Shown here: one piece after another, positions 9,370 to 19,547 of the stretch
Layout: the number at the start of each line of letters is the position of its first letter
How positions within the stretch are numbered: the stretch's first letter is position 1
Program-made: the position numbers and the translations under genes
Notes under the pieces: generated by a model
The model's input: the letters and a program-made list of their open reading frames with translations, nothing else
What the model was told of the DNA's origin: nothing
Database searches by the model: none
Source of the DNA: Runella sp. CRIBMP
GTDB taxonomy: Bacteria > Bacteroidota > Bacteroidia > Cytophagales > Spirosomataceae
Length of the DNA: 64,000 nucleotides
NCBI RefSeq assembly: GCF_009905605.1
Contig: NZ_JAAAKZ010000005.1
Location: 62,001-126,000, forward strand
Direction: 5' to 3'

Positions 9370-9873
9370 TTATCGACGAATATTCACCGTAAACGTTTTG
9401 TAATTTTCACTTGGTTTTACCTGCTCATTGCCAGAAAGGGTCATCACCAACGCAAAGTTTTGCGTAGCTGGAACCGAAGCCGCAATTCCTGGTAAAATCT
9501 CATATTTGATGTACGCCGAACTGCTGTTGGCTGGAATCGTCACCGAACCTTTGGTTTCGAGAATACGATAGTTAACATTCTCCACGGCAGTGCTCTTAGA
9601 AGCATCAATCGTATAACCTAACGTAATGGGTGCGCTTTGCTGTGGCCCTACCAATTGAACCAAAATACTATCTCGGGTCAACAGTTGACGGATGGTCCGT
9701 TGAGATACGCCATTGGATACGTTGTTGGCGGGTTGCGTGGCAAAACCTGCCCGAGGGTTCTTAAATTCGGCAACAGGTGCCGCGTCGTAAGTCCAAGTAG
9801 GATTCTCAAAACACCCGCTCAATGACAGGGTAAGCAGCCCCATCGCGAAAAAATAAATGATTTTATGTTTCAT
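9370..9873 (-). CDS. Exported lipoprotein of a SusC/SusD operon, Calx-beta/DUF1735-like
   Basis: The 167-residue product has a lipoprotein signal peptide with the lipobox 'SLSGC' (Cys at about residue 21). The mature part has a beta-sandwich look: 'NYRILETKGSVTIPANSS' followed by 'FALVMTLSGN' resembles Calx-beta and DUF1735-type modules of surface lipoproteins encoded after SusD genes. It probably sits at the outer membrane and helps the SusC/SusD pair bind its ligand. It is the third gene of a minus-strand operon, 60 bases after the SusD gene. The ligand is unknown and the family name is tentative. Confidence 0.6.
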   Translation of the reverse strand: MKHKIIYFFAMGLLTLSLSGCFENPTWTYDAAPVAEFKNPRAGFATQPANNVSNGVSQRTIRQLLTRDSILVQLVGPQQSAPITLGYTIDASKSTAVENVNYRILETKGSVTIPANSSSAYIKYEILPGIAASVPATQNFALVMTLSGNEQVKPSENYKTFTVNIRR

Positions 9874-9933
9874 GTTTTTACATTTTTATGTTTCTGACAA
9901 ACAATGATTTATCCATTGCCAAACGACCGAAAA

Positions 9934-11340
9934 TTAATAGCCCGGATTTTGTTTTAGCTTAGGGTTAAGTTGAATTTGTCCCACGGGAAGTGGAGCCAAA
10001 ATTCTAAAATCACTGTAAGGAACGGGAGCCGAAAGCGACGCCTTGGTAATAACTTCCCCACGGCGTTTCAAGTCAAAGAAACGGTGGCCTTCCAACACCA
10101 ATTCCAAACGACGTTCGCGCATGATGGCATCCATCAGTTCAGTACCTGTTACGGTAGCTGCCACTGGCGTTGCACCTGCTCGTGTACGAATACGGTTCAG
10201 ATCGGCAAGGGCCAAATCAGCCTTGCCGGTTGCGGCGTAGGCTTCTGCACGAATCAACAATACTTCTGAATAACGAATAACGGGAATGTTATCAGTAAAC
10301 GGTCCGCGTGCACCAGGGAATTTACGGCTAAAAAACACCGCTTCTCCTCCTTTGGTGGCGGCAAAAAACCCTTGCGTACGACGGATGTCCGTCGCTTCGT
10401 ACAAGCCCAACAATTCATTGGTTGGCACTACATCCCCCCAGTTACCAGTCGTTAAATTTGTTGTCAGTGAGTGCATAGACTCATTCACGCCCAAACTCTC
10501 GGTAGCCTGCACATAGTTGATTTCGAAAAACGATTCAGGATTGGGTGCTGCCGCAAATGCTGCCACATAATTGGCTCCACTTACCAAAGATGCACCGTTG
10601 GGAGCATCCAAAGCTGCCGTAGCGTAAGTAATGGCATCTGCGTATTTTTCCCAGTAGAGATACACCCGAGCCAAAAGTGCGTTAGCTGCGGCTTTGTTGG
10701 CCCGAAAGCGGTTACCCGTGGCTGGAAAAGACGCAATGGCATCCTTTAAATCCTTCTCGATAAATTGATACGTTTCTTCAATGGTAGAACGTGCCCGGAA
10801 ATCAGCCTTTGACACGTCGTCGGTAGGCTCAGTGCGCAGAATCAATCCTTCATTAAACCCATTGACCACTTTGGTAGGCTCGTAGGCAAACACCCTAGCC
10901 ATATCAAAATACAGAAGAGCACGCAAGAAAAGCGCTTCTCCTTTGATCTGTGCTTTATCGGCGGCGGTAGTATTGGCAGCGTCAATAGCACTGATGATGA
11001 AGTTAGCCTCATTGATTGCCGCATAATTGGCCCAAAACTGCTGCATGTGTGCGCTTGGGGCATTGACACGCTCGTTGAAATAACGGTTTGAGTTGGTATT
11101 GGTCAAACGAACGTTATCAGCCATGATTTCAGGAGCAATCATGATGCGGGCACCATAATAAGTACTGGGCTGCAAACGGTCATACACTGAAATCAGCAAC
11201 GCCCGAATCCCCGTGATATCCTTGAGTGCCACATCGGAACTCACCGATTGTTTTGGCTCCGTATTGAGTAGGTCACTGCACGAAGAAGCAACCGCCACCA
11301 ACACCGCTAAACTTATATTTTTCAATTGTCTTGTCAACAT
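9934..11340 (-). CDS. SusD/RagB-family nutrient-binding outer-membrane lipoprotein
   Basis: The 468-residue protein has a lipoprotein signal with lipobox 'VASSC' and the four-TPR, all-helical SusD layout. 'ALFLRALLYFDMARVF' is the hallmark motif of the N-terminal SusD-like domain. 'VIRYSEVLLIRAEAYA' and 'LNRIRTRAGA' mark the RagB/SusD C-terminal domain, and 'RERRLELVLEGHRFFDLKRRGE' is its conserved end. It would form the lid of the SusC transporter on the cell surface. The susC-type gene precedes it by 20 bases. No glycoside hydrolase or peptidase lies in this operon, so the substrate is open. Confidence 0.93.
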   Translation of the reverse strand: MLTRQLKNISLAVLVAVASSCSDLLNTEPKQSVSSDVALKDITGIRALLISVYDRLQPSTYYGARIMIAPEIMADNVRLTNTNSNRYFNERVNAPSAHMQQFWANYAAINEANFIISAIDAANTTAADKAQIKGEALFLRALLYFDMARVFAYEPTKVVNGFNEGLILRTEPTDDVSKADFRARSTIEETYQFIEKDLKDAIASFPATGNRFRANKAAANALLARVYLYWEKYADAITYATAALDAPNGASLVSGANYVAAFAAAPNPESFFEINYVQATESLGVNESMHSLTTNLTTGNWGDVVPTNELLGLYEATDIRRTQGFFAATKGGEAVFFSRKFPGARGPFTDNIPVIRYSEVLLIRAEAYAATGKADLALADLNRIRTRAGATPVAATVTGTELMDAIMRERRLELVLEGHRFFDLKRRGEVITKASLSAPVPYSDFRILAPLPVGQIQLNPKLKQNPGY

Positions 11341-11360
11341 CTTGTTCTAATGATTTGGTG

Positions 11361-14345
11361 TTAAAATTCGATTTGAATACCGCCCGTGATTTGCTTGCTT
11401 TGCGGGTATGTACCTAGTTCAATCGACAGTACCTCAGGGTCGAAGCCTGTATAAGCCGTCCATGTCAATAGGTTGATAGCTTGCGCAAACACATTCACCC
11501 GGCTCATGCCAGCCTTTTTAACCAACCGCGAAGGCAAATCATAGCTGAGGGTCACTTGTTTTAGGCGGACGTAGCCCCCGTTTTCAAGTTGTTTCGTCGA
11601 AAATGTTTGGAGAGAACTGCTACCCGGTTCGGTGCCCCCTTCGTAGGCCCTCGGTACGCGGGTAATTTGCCCTGGGGTTGTCCAACGATCAAGCTGGCTT
11701 TGCAAGTTGTTCCAACCAGCCGATGCTGAACTTTCCATAAAGAAACCGTTGTTATTCAGCAATTTATTACCCCATTGTCCCTGTAAAAAGAACTCCAATG
11801 AAAGTCCTTTGTACGACAAGCGGTTGGTCACACCACCAAATCCTTTGGGCAGTGGAGTTCCCTGAACCCGTGAATCACGCGCTTGAACGGTGTATGTGAT
11901 GTTGCCAAGTGTATCGAGCCACATCGAGCGACCGTCGGCGGGATTGGCTCCTGCATAAGTTGGGTACCAGTGAATGGCAATCGGCTCTCCTACCCGCAAA
12001 CCCGTTCCGATGCGGTCTTGTCCGGGCAATAATTGAAGGATTTTGTTACGCTGAAACGACACGTTCCAGTTGGTTTCCCACTTAAATCCACCGCGATTGA
12101 CGTTGATATGGTTGAATTCAATCTCTAATCCTTTGTTTTCTACTTTTCCGAGGTTTTCAAAAATAGACCCGAAACCGCTATCATCAGGCAATGGACGAGA
12201 AAGCAAAAGTCGGTCATTAACTTTACGATAGGCCTGAACTTCTCCGTATATACGACCATTGAAGAGTGAGTAGTTAACCCCTGCGTTGATGGTAGTGGCT
12301 ACTTCCCAAGAGAGATTTGCGTTACCCAATTGTGAAGGACGTACCCCCGGAAGGTCGATGTATTGCCCTCCCAATCCAAACAAGGCACGTGAAGCAAAGT
12401 TGTCGATGTTATTGTTACCTGCTTTACCATAACCAGCAAAGATTTTCAATTCAGACAACCAGCCAAGACCCTTCATAAAACTTTCTTCCGACAAACGATA
12501 CCCCACCGATGCCGCTGGGAAAAGTCCATAGCGGGTATTGGCTCCAAAACGAGATGAACCGTCGTAACGTAACGTTGCCGTGGCTAAGTATTTTTCTTTA
12601 AAAGAGTAGTTTGCCGAACCAAACAAACTGGCAATACGCCAAGTGGTATACGTACCAGTAGTTGTAATCGGACGCGCTGCCGCAGCCAATGTCCGGAAAA
12701 GCCCGTTAGGGAATCCCTGACCAGTTGCGGTTACGGTTTCGCGTACTTCTTCACGATACTCTCCTCCTCCCAAAAGGGTGACGTCGTGGTCATTGGCAAA
12801 TAATTTGTTCCAGCTCAATGTTTGCGCCGTGTTCCAGTTGAGGGTATAGCGGCTATTAACCGTTGAGCTACCACCTGTTGAAGCAAATTGGGGTACAATT
12901 GGATCGCGGTAGGCATCGTCACGGTTGTTGGCATAGTCGATTCCGTAGAAAGAACGGAACTTTAAGCCCGGAAGAATTTCATAATTGAGGGCAAAGTTAC
13001 TGACCGTTTGTACCGTTGTATTAAGACGTGTTTCATACTCAACGCTTTGTACGGGGTTATAGCTAAACGCTCCCGTCAATGGCGCATTGTAAGAGCCATC
13101 TTCTTTGTAAACAGGCTGGCCTGGCAAAATCAAAGCAGCCGCAAAAAACGGACTGTTGATAAATGCACCGTCGGCGATGGCTCCGTTTTGCTTGGTAGCC
13201 GCCAAACCAATGGATGTTTCAAATTTCAATTTTTTGGTTGCCTGATGGTCTACGTTCAAACGAACCGTTCCGCGACCAAAGTCAGACTTGATTACTTGGC
13301 CCGCATTGTAGTCATAAGCAGTAGATAGACGGAAATTTGTTTTTCCGTCACCGCCCGCCGCTGAAGCATTGATAGAACGAAGGCGACCAGTACGGAATAC
13401 ATAATCTTGCCAATCGGTATTCTGAACCGTAGCAGGGTCTCCGTATTGGGCAATGGCATTGGCCCGGGCAGTTTCTACCGATTGGTTAGTGGCTAAAGCA
13501 CGATTGACAAAGCCTTCGATTTTGAGCGTAGCAAATTGAGAGGCCGTAAGCACATCCAGTTTTTTAAGCAACTGAGTAGAGCCTTCCTGATACGAAACCG
13601 TAAACTTGGTCTTTCCGGCTTTTCCGCGTTTGGTAGAAATCAACACCACACCATTTGCTCCCTGAGCACCGTAAATGGCCGAGCCTGCCGCGTCTTTCAA
13701 CACCTGAATCGACTCGATATCGTTAGGGTTGAGTGAGGCCAACACGTTTGAACTTGCCGTGGAAGAAAGACCACCGCTGGCTACCTGCACCCCATCAATG
13801 ATGTAAAGAGGCTCGTTTCCTGCGTTGATAGAACCTACCCCGCGCACCCGAACGTTGATTCCACCACCTGGTTGACCGCTCAAAGCAGTTACTTGTACCC
13901 CCGCAGCACGACCCTGCAAAGCACGGTCGACTGACTGCAAAGGCAGGTTTTCGATGGTTTTTCCGCTTACCTGAGCTACCGCACTTGTGAGGTTCTTCTT
14001 TGCTGTTGAACCCCCGTAAGCCGTTACCACAACTTCATTCAGGTTGTTGTCGTCGGGCGACAACGCCACATCCACCACGCTTTTGGCACCAATATCCACA
14101 GTACTCTTCATGAATCCCACATAACTGAATACCAATTGCGCACCTGCAGGTAAACTAATTCGATATTTCCCTTCCGAATCTGTGTTGGTTCCTTTAGTAG
14201 TCCCTTTCACTAATACGCTTACCCCAGGAAGAGGCGACCCGTCGTCGCTGCTGGTAACGGTCCCAGTAACCGTGCGCTCTTGTGCCCGAAGCTGAACACA
14301 AATAGACATCAACAGGCAGACGCCTGCCAGTAAAAATTTCCGCAT
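11361..14345 (-). CDS. SusC/RagA-family TonB-dependent transporter
   Basis: I place the start at the ATG at 14345, because the product then begins with a normal signal peptide, 'MRKFLLAGVCLLMSICVQL', ending 'RAQ'; a longer in-frame start at 14453 would bury it. About 994 residues follow. The N-terminal CarboxypepD_reg-like domain shows 'SPLPGVSVLVKGTTKGT' and 'FSYVGF'. The plug includes 'ALQGRAAGVQV' and 'ESIQVLKDAAGSAIYGAQGA', and the rest is a 22-stranded outer-membrane barrel. It would import a nutrient with TonB energy, with SusD as its lid. The leader of about 100 bases contains a 7-bp hairpin (14386-14403). Confidence 0.93.
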   Translation of the reverse strand: MRKFLLAGVCLLMSICVQLRAQERTVTGTVTSSDDGSPLPGVSVLVKGTTKGTNTDSEGKYRISLPAGAQLVFSYVGFMKSTVDIGAKSVVDVALSPDDNNLNEVVVTAYGGSTAKKNLTSAVAQVSGKTIENLPLQSVDRALQGRAAGVQVTALSGQPGGGINVRVRGVGSINAGNEPLYIIDGVQVASGGLSSTASSNVLASLNPNDIESIQVLKDAAGSAIYGAQGANGVVLISTKRGKAGKTKFTVSYQEGSTQLLKKLDVLTASQFATLKIEGFVNRALATNQSVETARANAIAQYGDPATVQNTDWQDYVFRTGRLRSINASAAGGDGKTNFRLSTAYDYNAGQVIKSDFGRGTVRLNVDHQATKKLKFETSIGLAATKQNGAIADGAFINSPFFAAALILPGQPVYKEDGSYNAPLTGAFSYNPVQSVEYETRLNTTVQTVSNFALNYEILPGLKFRSFYGIDYANNRDDAYRDPIVPQFASTGGSSTVNSRYTLNWNTAQTLSWNKLFANDHDVTLLGGGEYREEVRETVTATGQGFPNGLFRTLAAAARPITTTGTYTTWRIASLFGSANYSFKEKYLATATLRYDGSSRFGANTRYGLFPAASVGYRLSEESFMKGLGWLSELKIFAGYGKAGNNNIDNFASRALFGLGGQYIDLPGVRPSQLGNANLSWEVATTINAGVNYSLFNGRIYGEVQAYRKVNDRLLLSRPLPDDSGFGSIFENLGKVENKGLEIEFNHINVNRGGFKWETNWNVSFQRNKILQLLPGQDRIGTGLRVGEPIAIHWYPTYAGANPADGRSMWLDTLGNITYTVQARDSRVQGTPLPKGFGGVTNRLSYKGLSLEFFLQGQWGNKLLNNNGFFMESSASAGWNNLQSQLDRWTTPGQITRVPRAYEGGTEPGSSSLQTFSTKQLENGGYVRLKQVTLSYDLPSRLVKKAGMSRVNVFAQAINLLTWTAYTGFDPEVLSIELGTYPQSKQITGGIQIEF

Positions 14346-14572
14346 AAGATTTAGTTTGGTTTTTAGGTTAAAATAAAAATGGTGATACTGCTCACAAGCA
14401 GTAAAACAACTAACTTTGAAAATTGTTATCGCGAAAATAGGGAGCAAACACACAAGTCAAAAAAATAAAAAAAGATAAATGTCATTCAACAGCATACTTT
14501 TTGTAATATCCACAAAGGATCTTTTTTATGGGTACAATGCCCATAAACGACGCTAAATAGCCTATTATACAA

Positions 14573-17500
14573 ATGATTGAGTCTTTTCTTGAAAAATCTG
14601 CCAAGTATATTTTTGAAACCAAAAGACATACAAAGCGAATTGAGAATTTATTAATAATTGTGCCCACCCGACGGGCCGCTTATTTTTTTAAACGAGCACT
14701 GGCTCAGTGTTCTGACCGTCCATTTTTGGCCCCAGAAGTGTTGGCTATCGACGATTTTGTGACCAAGAAGTGCGGCGTGGAAATTGCTGACAACGTCAGT
14801 TTATTGTTCGAATTATTTGACATTTTCAAAGAAGTTGATAAAAACATCACCTTTGAGCGCTACTTGCAATGGGGTAGTATGCTGCTGCGCGATTTTGACT
14901 TGATTGACCAATACCTTGTTGATTCCGATTACTTATTCGACTACATCACCGAGGCCAAAGCCATTGAGCGTTGGGAGATTGACTGGCCAAAAAACAAAAT
15001 TTCGACCGACTCAGAGCGCATAAAGGCCTACTTTGAATTGTTCTCCAATTTACGAGAAGTATACCAACGTTTCCGACAACATCTTCAGTCCAAAAAGCGC
15101 GTTTATCGCGGTTTGGCCTACCGCACGTTGGCCGAAAATACATTTGAACTTTTGCTGAACGACAAAGAAGAGACCAATCAACCAAACTCCGAAGAAACCG
15201 TTGAGGACTCCTCGCCCGACTTTTATTTTGTCGGATTAAGCGCTTTGAGTGCCGCGCAAGAAAAAATCATTCGGACCCTTATCAAAGCCCAACGCGCTGA
15301 AATTCTGTGGGATACTGACCACTACTATATGCGCGAAAATCCCTACATCGAAGGTGGAAAAGCCCTGCGCGGCTACCGAGATGCTGCGTGGGCGGGCGAA
15401 TGGAAATGGACCGAAAACCACATTCTACAAACGCCCAAAGACATTACGGTTTATGCCGTTCCGAATGCCTCGATGCAGGCCAAAGTAGCGGGCGAACTTT
15501 ACCAACAATGGTGTGCAGCTGAGCAAGGCGGCACCGAAAACCGCCCCGTGGCGATGGTGCTCGCCGACGAAAACCTGCTGGTTCCTGTCTTGAACGGTTT
15601 GGACGAAACCATCAGTGACCTCAACGTAACGATGGGACTCACGCTGAGAAACTCGCTGTTGTTCACGCTTGTAGACTCGCTGTTTGAATTGCAGTTTACG
15701 GTGGCAGAATTCCGGGCTAAAGACGGCCGCGCGGTTAAAATCCCTAAATACAACCACCGAACTGTTCAGAAAGTACTCAATCACCCGTTTATCAGGAGAT
15801 ACGAATTTCTGGCGTTGCAACAACGCGATTCGACCGCGCCGAGCATCATTCAGACCACCATTGGCGAGATACAACGGCGCAATTTTGTGTACCTCGACCC
15901 CAAACAATTGCTAGAATGGGGCGAAAATCACCCGCTTTTTGTGGCGCTGTTTGGCCGCTGGGACGACAACCCACACACGGTCATCAAAGCGCTGTACGTC
16001 ATCATCGACTTGCTGCGCGAAGTATACAAAGACACCCAAAACGCCATCGAGACGGAGTACCTGTATTTATTTTATACCCTACTAAAACAACTCGAAACCA
16101 CCCTCAACTCCAGCCACGCCGAGAAGCTAAATTTACGGACCTTCAAGGCATTTATGTACGAACTCATCCGCCAAACCCGGATTCCTTTCAGTGGTGAGCC
16201 CGTCAGCCCGCTGCAAATTATGGGGATGCTCGAAACACAGGCCCTCGATTTTGAACGCATTATTATTCTTTCGATGAATGAAGGGGTTTTTCCTGCTTCA
16301 AAACGTCAAAACTCGCTGATTCCGTGGGACATTGCCCAAGAGGCGGGCTTGCCTATTTACCGCGACCAAGACGCGGTGATGTCTTACCATTTCTATCGCT
16401 TGCTCCAACGCGCCAAAGACGTTCATCTCGTGTACGTCACCGACCCGAGTACCTACAACGGCGGCGAAAAAAGCCGTTTTATTCGTCAGCTAGAACATGA
16501 GTTGGTGCCCATGACAAAAGACAAAAGCACTGTTCGGTATCAGGAGATGATGGTGATGTTTAAGGAGGCCGACAAACAGGGAGCCGAAGAGGAACAAAAA
16601 GTACAAATAGCGCGGCAAAAGGCTGCCACAATTGATTGGACCGTGCCCAAAACGCCCGAAACGATTGCCTTTCTTATTGCTTCTCTCGAAAAAGACGGGT
16701 TGTATGCTACTCATTTAAACCAGTACCTAAAATGCTCGCTCCAGTATTATTTTAACCGCATTGCGGGCGTGTCGGAAGACGAAGAAGTGGAAGAACGTAT
16801 TGGTTCGGCCGACTTTGGTTCTTGGATTCACAAAGTGCTAGAACGCATCGACTTAGAATACCTGATGGAAAACAAACCCATCACCGACGAAGAGGTAAAA
16901 GCGATTTTACGAGAAGAATTTGATAAACAATTTGGGGGTTACGATGCCGAATCGGGCATCAATCGACTGTTGTACCAAGTGGCCGAACAAACCGTGGTGG
17001 ACTTCTTGCGGGAACAGCGCACGCGCAACGATTCGCTGGTGGTGCTGGCTACCGAGCGAAAACTATCGGCGACGTTGCCACTGCAATGGGGTGACAAGAC
17101 GATTTTGTTTAAAGTGGCGGGAAAAATTGACCGCATTGAGTTGGTGGATAACATCATTCGCGTGGCCGATTATAAAACAGGAAAAATCGAACAACTCCCC
17201 AAAGTCACGCCCGATAAACTGGCCGACATTATGACCTCTGGCAGCAACGGCAACTACGAAAAAATCAGGCAATTATGGATTTATCAGTACCTGATTTACA
17301 AACAGATGCTACGCGACCAAGGCCTCAACCTACGCGGTCAGGATTTTCACTTGGACAACTACGAGGTAACGTCTGGATTTTATTCATTGCGAAATATTAA
17401 ACGGGGTTTCATCGAAAACCCCTTACAATTTGACCAAGCCAACGACCCCGAAAGTTACGTGTCGCATTCGGAGGAGTATCTCAGGGCCTTTATCACCGAA

Positions 17501-17590
17501 AAACTCCTCAATACCGACGAGCCTTTCCGTAAAACCGACCATATGCAAGCCTGTCAATATTGTGATTATAAAGAAATTTGTGGGCGCTAA
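14573..17590 (+). CDS. addB: AddB-type helicase-nuclease subunit (PD-(D/E)XK, Fe-S)
   Basis: The 1005-residue protein fits the Bacteroidota AddB subunit of the RecBCD-like break-resection complex. Its N-terminus ('LLIIVPTRRAAYFFKRAL') is a UvrD-like domain with a degenerate nucleotide motif. 'QIMGMLETQALDFERIIILSMNEGVFP' is typical of AddB. The C-terminal nuclease shows 'ADYKTGK' (catalytic Asp and Lys). Cys721 together with Cys994, Cys997 and Cys1003 has the spacing of the AddB iron-sulphur cluster. It would cooperate with AddA at DNA ends. An 8-bp hairpin lies at 14525-14547 just before the start. The partner addA lies 2 kb away on the other strand. Confidence 0.88.
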   Translation: MIESFLEKSAKYIFETKRHTKRIENLLIIVPTRRAAYFFKRALAQCSDRPFLAPEVLAIDDFVTKKCGVEIADNVSLLFELFDIFKEVDKNITFERYLQWGSMLLRDFDLIDQYLVDSDYLFDYITEAKAIERWEIDWPKNKISTDSERIKAYFELFSNLREVYQRFRQHLQSKKRVYRGLAYRTLAENTFELLLNDKEETNQPNSEETVEDSSPDFYFVGLSALSAAQEKIIRTLIKAQRAEILWDTDHYYMRENPYIEGGKALRGYRDAAWAGEWKWTENHILQTPKDITVYAVPNASMQAKVAGELYQQWCAAEQGGTENRPVAMVLADENLLVPVLNGLDETISDLNVTMGLTLRNSLLFTLVDSLFELQFTVAEFRAKDGRAVKIPKYNHRTVQKVLNHPFIRRYEFLALQQRDSTAPSIIQTTIGEIQRRNFVYLDPKQLLEWGENHPLFVALFGRWDDNPHTVIKALYVIIDLLREVYKDTQNAIETEYLYLFYTLLKQLETTLNSSHAEKLNLRTFKAFMYELIRQTRIPFSGEPVSPLQIMGMLETQALDFERIIILSMNEGVFPASKRQNSLIPWDIAQEAGLPIYRDQDAVMSYHFYRLLQRAKDVHLVYVTDPSTYNGGEKSRFIRQLEHELVPMTKDKSTVRYQEMMVMFKEADKQGAEEEQKVQIARQKAATIDWTVPKTPETIAFLIASLEKDGLYATHLNQYLKCSLQYYFNRIAGVSEDEEVEERIGSADFGSWIHKVLERIDLEYLMENKPITDEEVKAILREEFDKQFGGYDAESGINRLLYQVAEQTVVDFLREQRTRNDSLVVLATERKLSATLPLQWGDKTILFKVAGKIDRIELVDNIIRVADYKTGKIEQLPKVTPDKLADIMTSGSNGNYEKIRQLWIYQYLIYKQMLRDQGLNLRGQDFHLDNYEVTSGFYSLRNIKRGFIENPLQFDQANDPESYVSHSEEYLRAFITEKLLNTDEPFRKTDHMQACQYCDYKEICGR

Positions 17591-17674
17591 GGGTTGATGT
17601 TTCGTCTATTTTTTACCGATACTTGCACCTTAAACTTGCACCATAAACCAAACACTTCATCTACTTCCCACCTT

Positions 17675-19372
17675 ATGAAAAAGTTATTTTTACTGCTTTT
17701 GTTGTCCAATGCACTCTTTGCTCAACTCACTTCCTACGAAAAAAGCAAAGGGCAAGAAACCGCCACGTACGACGAAGTTATCCGCTTTTACCAAGATTTA
17801 GACCAAAAATATGACCAAGCCACGCTACTCGAAGTAGGCACGAGCGACATTGGCAAACCGCTACATTTGTTTGTGTTATCGGCCAACAAAGTCTTCAAAC
17901 CTCAGGCTGATAAAGTAACGCTTTTGATCAATAATGGCATCCACCCCGGCGAACCCGAGGGCATTGACGCCAGCATGATGTGGGCGCGAGAACTGTTGGA
18001 AAAGAAAATGCTGCCCCCCAATGTGTTGCTGTGCATCGTGCCAGTCTACAACATAGATGGTATCCTTAACCGCGGCGTGTCGCGCCCTAATCAGAACGGC
18101 CCCAACAGTTATGGATTTCGGGCCAATTCACGGAATTATGACTTAAACCGCGATTTTATCAAAACGGATTCTAAAAATTCGGAGTCGTGGCAAAAGATGT
18201 TTCAGGCGTGGAAGCCCCACATCATCGTAGACAATCACACTTCCAATGGCGCTGATTATCAGCACGCTGTTACGTATTTTCCGACGCAAAAAGACAAGTT
18301 TAATCCGCTTGTTTCGGCCTTTTTCACCAAAGAGTTTAAGCCCGCTTTGGACGCTCAATTATCAAAATCGGGTTTTGACCCTGTGCCTTACGTAAACGCC
18401 TTTGGCAGCACCCCCGAAACGGGTTATTCGGGCTTCAACGATGCCCCTAGGTATAGTTCGGGCTACGCGTCGCTGTTCAACTGTGAAACCTTCGTGGTTG
18501 AATTACACATGCTCAAGGATTATCCTACGCGGGTCAAAGGCACTTACGTATTTATGGAAACGACCCTCAACCTAAGTACCAAACATGCCACGACGTTGAT
18601 TGCCAACAAACAAAAAGCCGACGAAGCCGTAGCGGCCCAAAAGTCGTTTCCATTAAGCTGGAAATTGGACCGCAGCGTAGCCGATTCGATTACTTTCAAA
18701 GGCTTTGCGGCCAAGTACAAACCCAGCGAAGTGAGCGGACTAAATCGTTTGTATTATGAGCGCAGCGAGCCGTTTACCAAACGTATTCCCTTTTTTGACC
18801 ACTACGTAGCCGATTTGACGGTTCAGAAACCAAACGCCTACGTGTTGCCGCAAAGTTGGGCGCGGGTGGCAGAACTCCTCAAAATCAATGGGGTAGCGCT
18901 AAAATCTTTAGAAAAAGATACCCAAATGGAAGTGGAAGTATACTATATTGAAGATTACAAAATTCCCCAAAAGCCTTACGAAGGCCATTATAACCATACG
19001 GGCGTAACGGTCAGAAAAGAGACGCAGAAAATACAATTTTACAAAGGGGATTATCTTATTGAAACCAACCAAAAATCCAACCGCTACCTCATCGAAACCC
19101 TTGAACCTCAAGGCCCTGATTCATTTTTTGCGTGGAACTTTTTTGATAGTATCTTAGGACAAAAAGAGCATTTTTCAGCCTATGTTTTTGAAGACATTGC
19201 GGCTGAAATGCTGCGCAAAGATGCGACCCTGAAACAAAAATTAGAAGAAAGAAAAAAAACAGATGAAGCCTTTGCCAAAAGCGGTGCGGCGCAACTCGAA
19301 TTTATTTATCGCAACTCACCTTATTTTGAGCAGACATATTCACGCTATCCTGTGTATAGGTTGGTGAAATAA
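17675..19372 (+). CDS. Exported zinc carboxypeptidase (M14 family)
   Basis: The start is placed at ATG 17675, which gives the signal peptide 'MKKLFLLLLLSNALFAQ'; an upstream in-frame start at 17594 would mask it. The mature enzyme of about 550 residues has the M14 zinc ligands in 'NNGIHPGEPEG' (His and Glu) and 'DNHTSNGADYQH' (His), and a candidate catalytic Glu in 'FVVELHMLKDYP'. It would trim C-terminal residues from peptides in the periplasm or outside the cell. The C-terminal part is a beta-rich domain without a clear name and does not end in a T9SS sorting domain. It follows addB by 84 bases and may share its transcript. Confidence 0.85.
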   Translation: MKKLFLLLLLSNALFAQLTSYEKSKGQETATYDEVIRFYQDLDQKYDQATLLEVGTSDIGKPLHLFVLSANKVFKPQADKVTLLINNGIHPGEPEGIDASMMWARELLEKKMLPPNVLLCIVPVYNIDGILNRGVSRPNQNGPNSYGFRANSRNYDLNRDFIKTDSKNSESWQKMFQAWKPHIIVDNHTSNGADYQHAVTYFPTQKDKFNPLVSAFFTKEFKPALDAQLSKSGFDPVPYVNAFGSTPETGYSGFNDAPRYSSGYASLFNCETFVVELHMLKDYPTRVKGTYVFMETTLNLSTKHATTLIANKQKADEAVAAQKSFPLSWKLDRSVADSITFKGFAAKYKPSEVSGLNRLYYERSEPFTKRIPFFDHYVADLTVQKPNAYVLPQSWARVAELLKINGVALKSLEKDTQMEVEVYYIEDYKIPQKPYEGHYNHTGVTVRKETQKIQFYKGDYLIETNQKSNRYLIETLEPQGPDSFFAWNFFDSILGQKEHFSAYVFEDIAAEMLRKDATLKQKLEERKKTDEAFAKSGAAQLEFIYRNSPYFEQTYSRYPVYRLVK

Positions 19373-19448
19373 CCTCGCTTTCCGCAACGAGCAATACTGG
19401 CTCGGGGGTTTCAAACTCATCTTCATCAAAGTAAAAAAAAGGGTCCAT
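19302..19448 (-). CDS. Possible 48-residue acidic small protein
   Basis: An ATG at 19448 on the minus strand opens 48 codons to TAA at 19304-19302. The first part is strongly acidic and aromatic ('MDPFFYFDEDEFETPEP'), which looks more like a real protein start than a chance frame. It lies 99 bases downstream of the addA stop on the same strand and overlaps the 3' end of the carboxypeptidase gene by 71 bases in antisense. No family or promoter was recognised. It may be an unannotated addA-linked small protein or chance. Confidence 0.28.
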   Translation of the reverse strand: MDPFFYFDEDEFETPEPVLLVAESEVISPTYTQDSVNMSAQNKVSCDK

Positions 19449-19547
19449 AATGTGGTGGAGGGTTGGGGCTTGTGTATATTATACATGATATACGCAAAAA
19501 CCACCAAAAAAGTCACCACATTTCAAAAAAAATACGAAATATAATAT

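Noticed and set aside
14411-14418. TAACTTTG as the addB promoter
   Set aside because: It matches the -7 pattern but has no -33 partner and lies 155 bases from the start codon.
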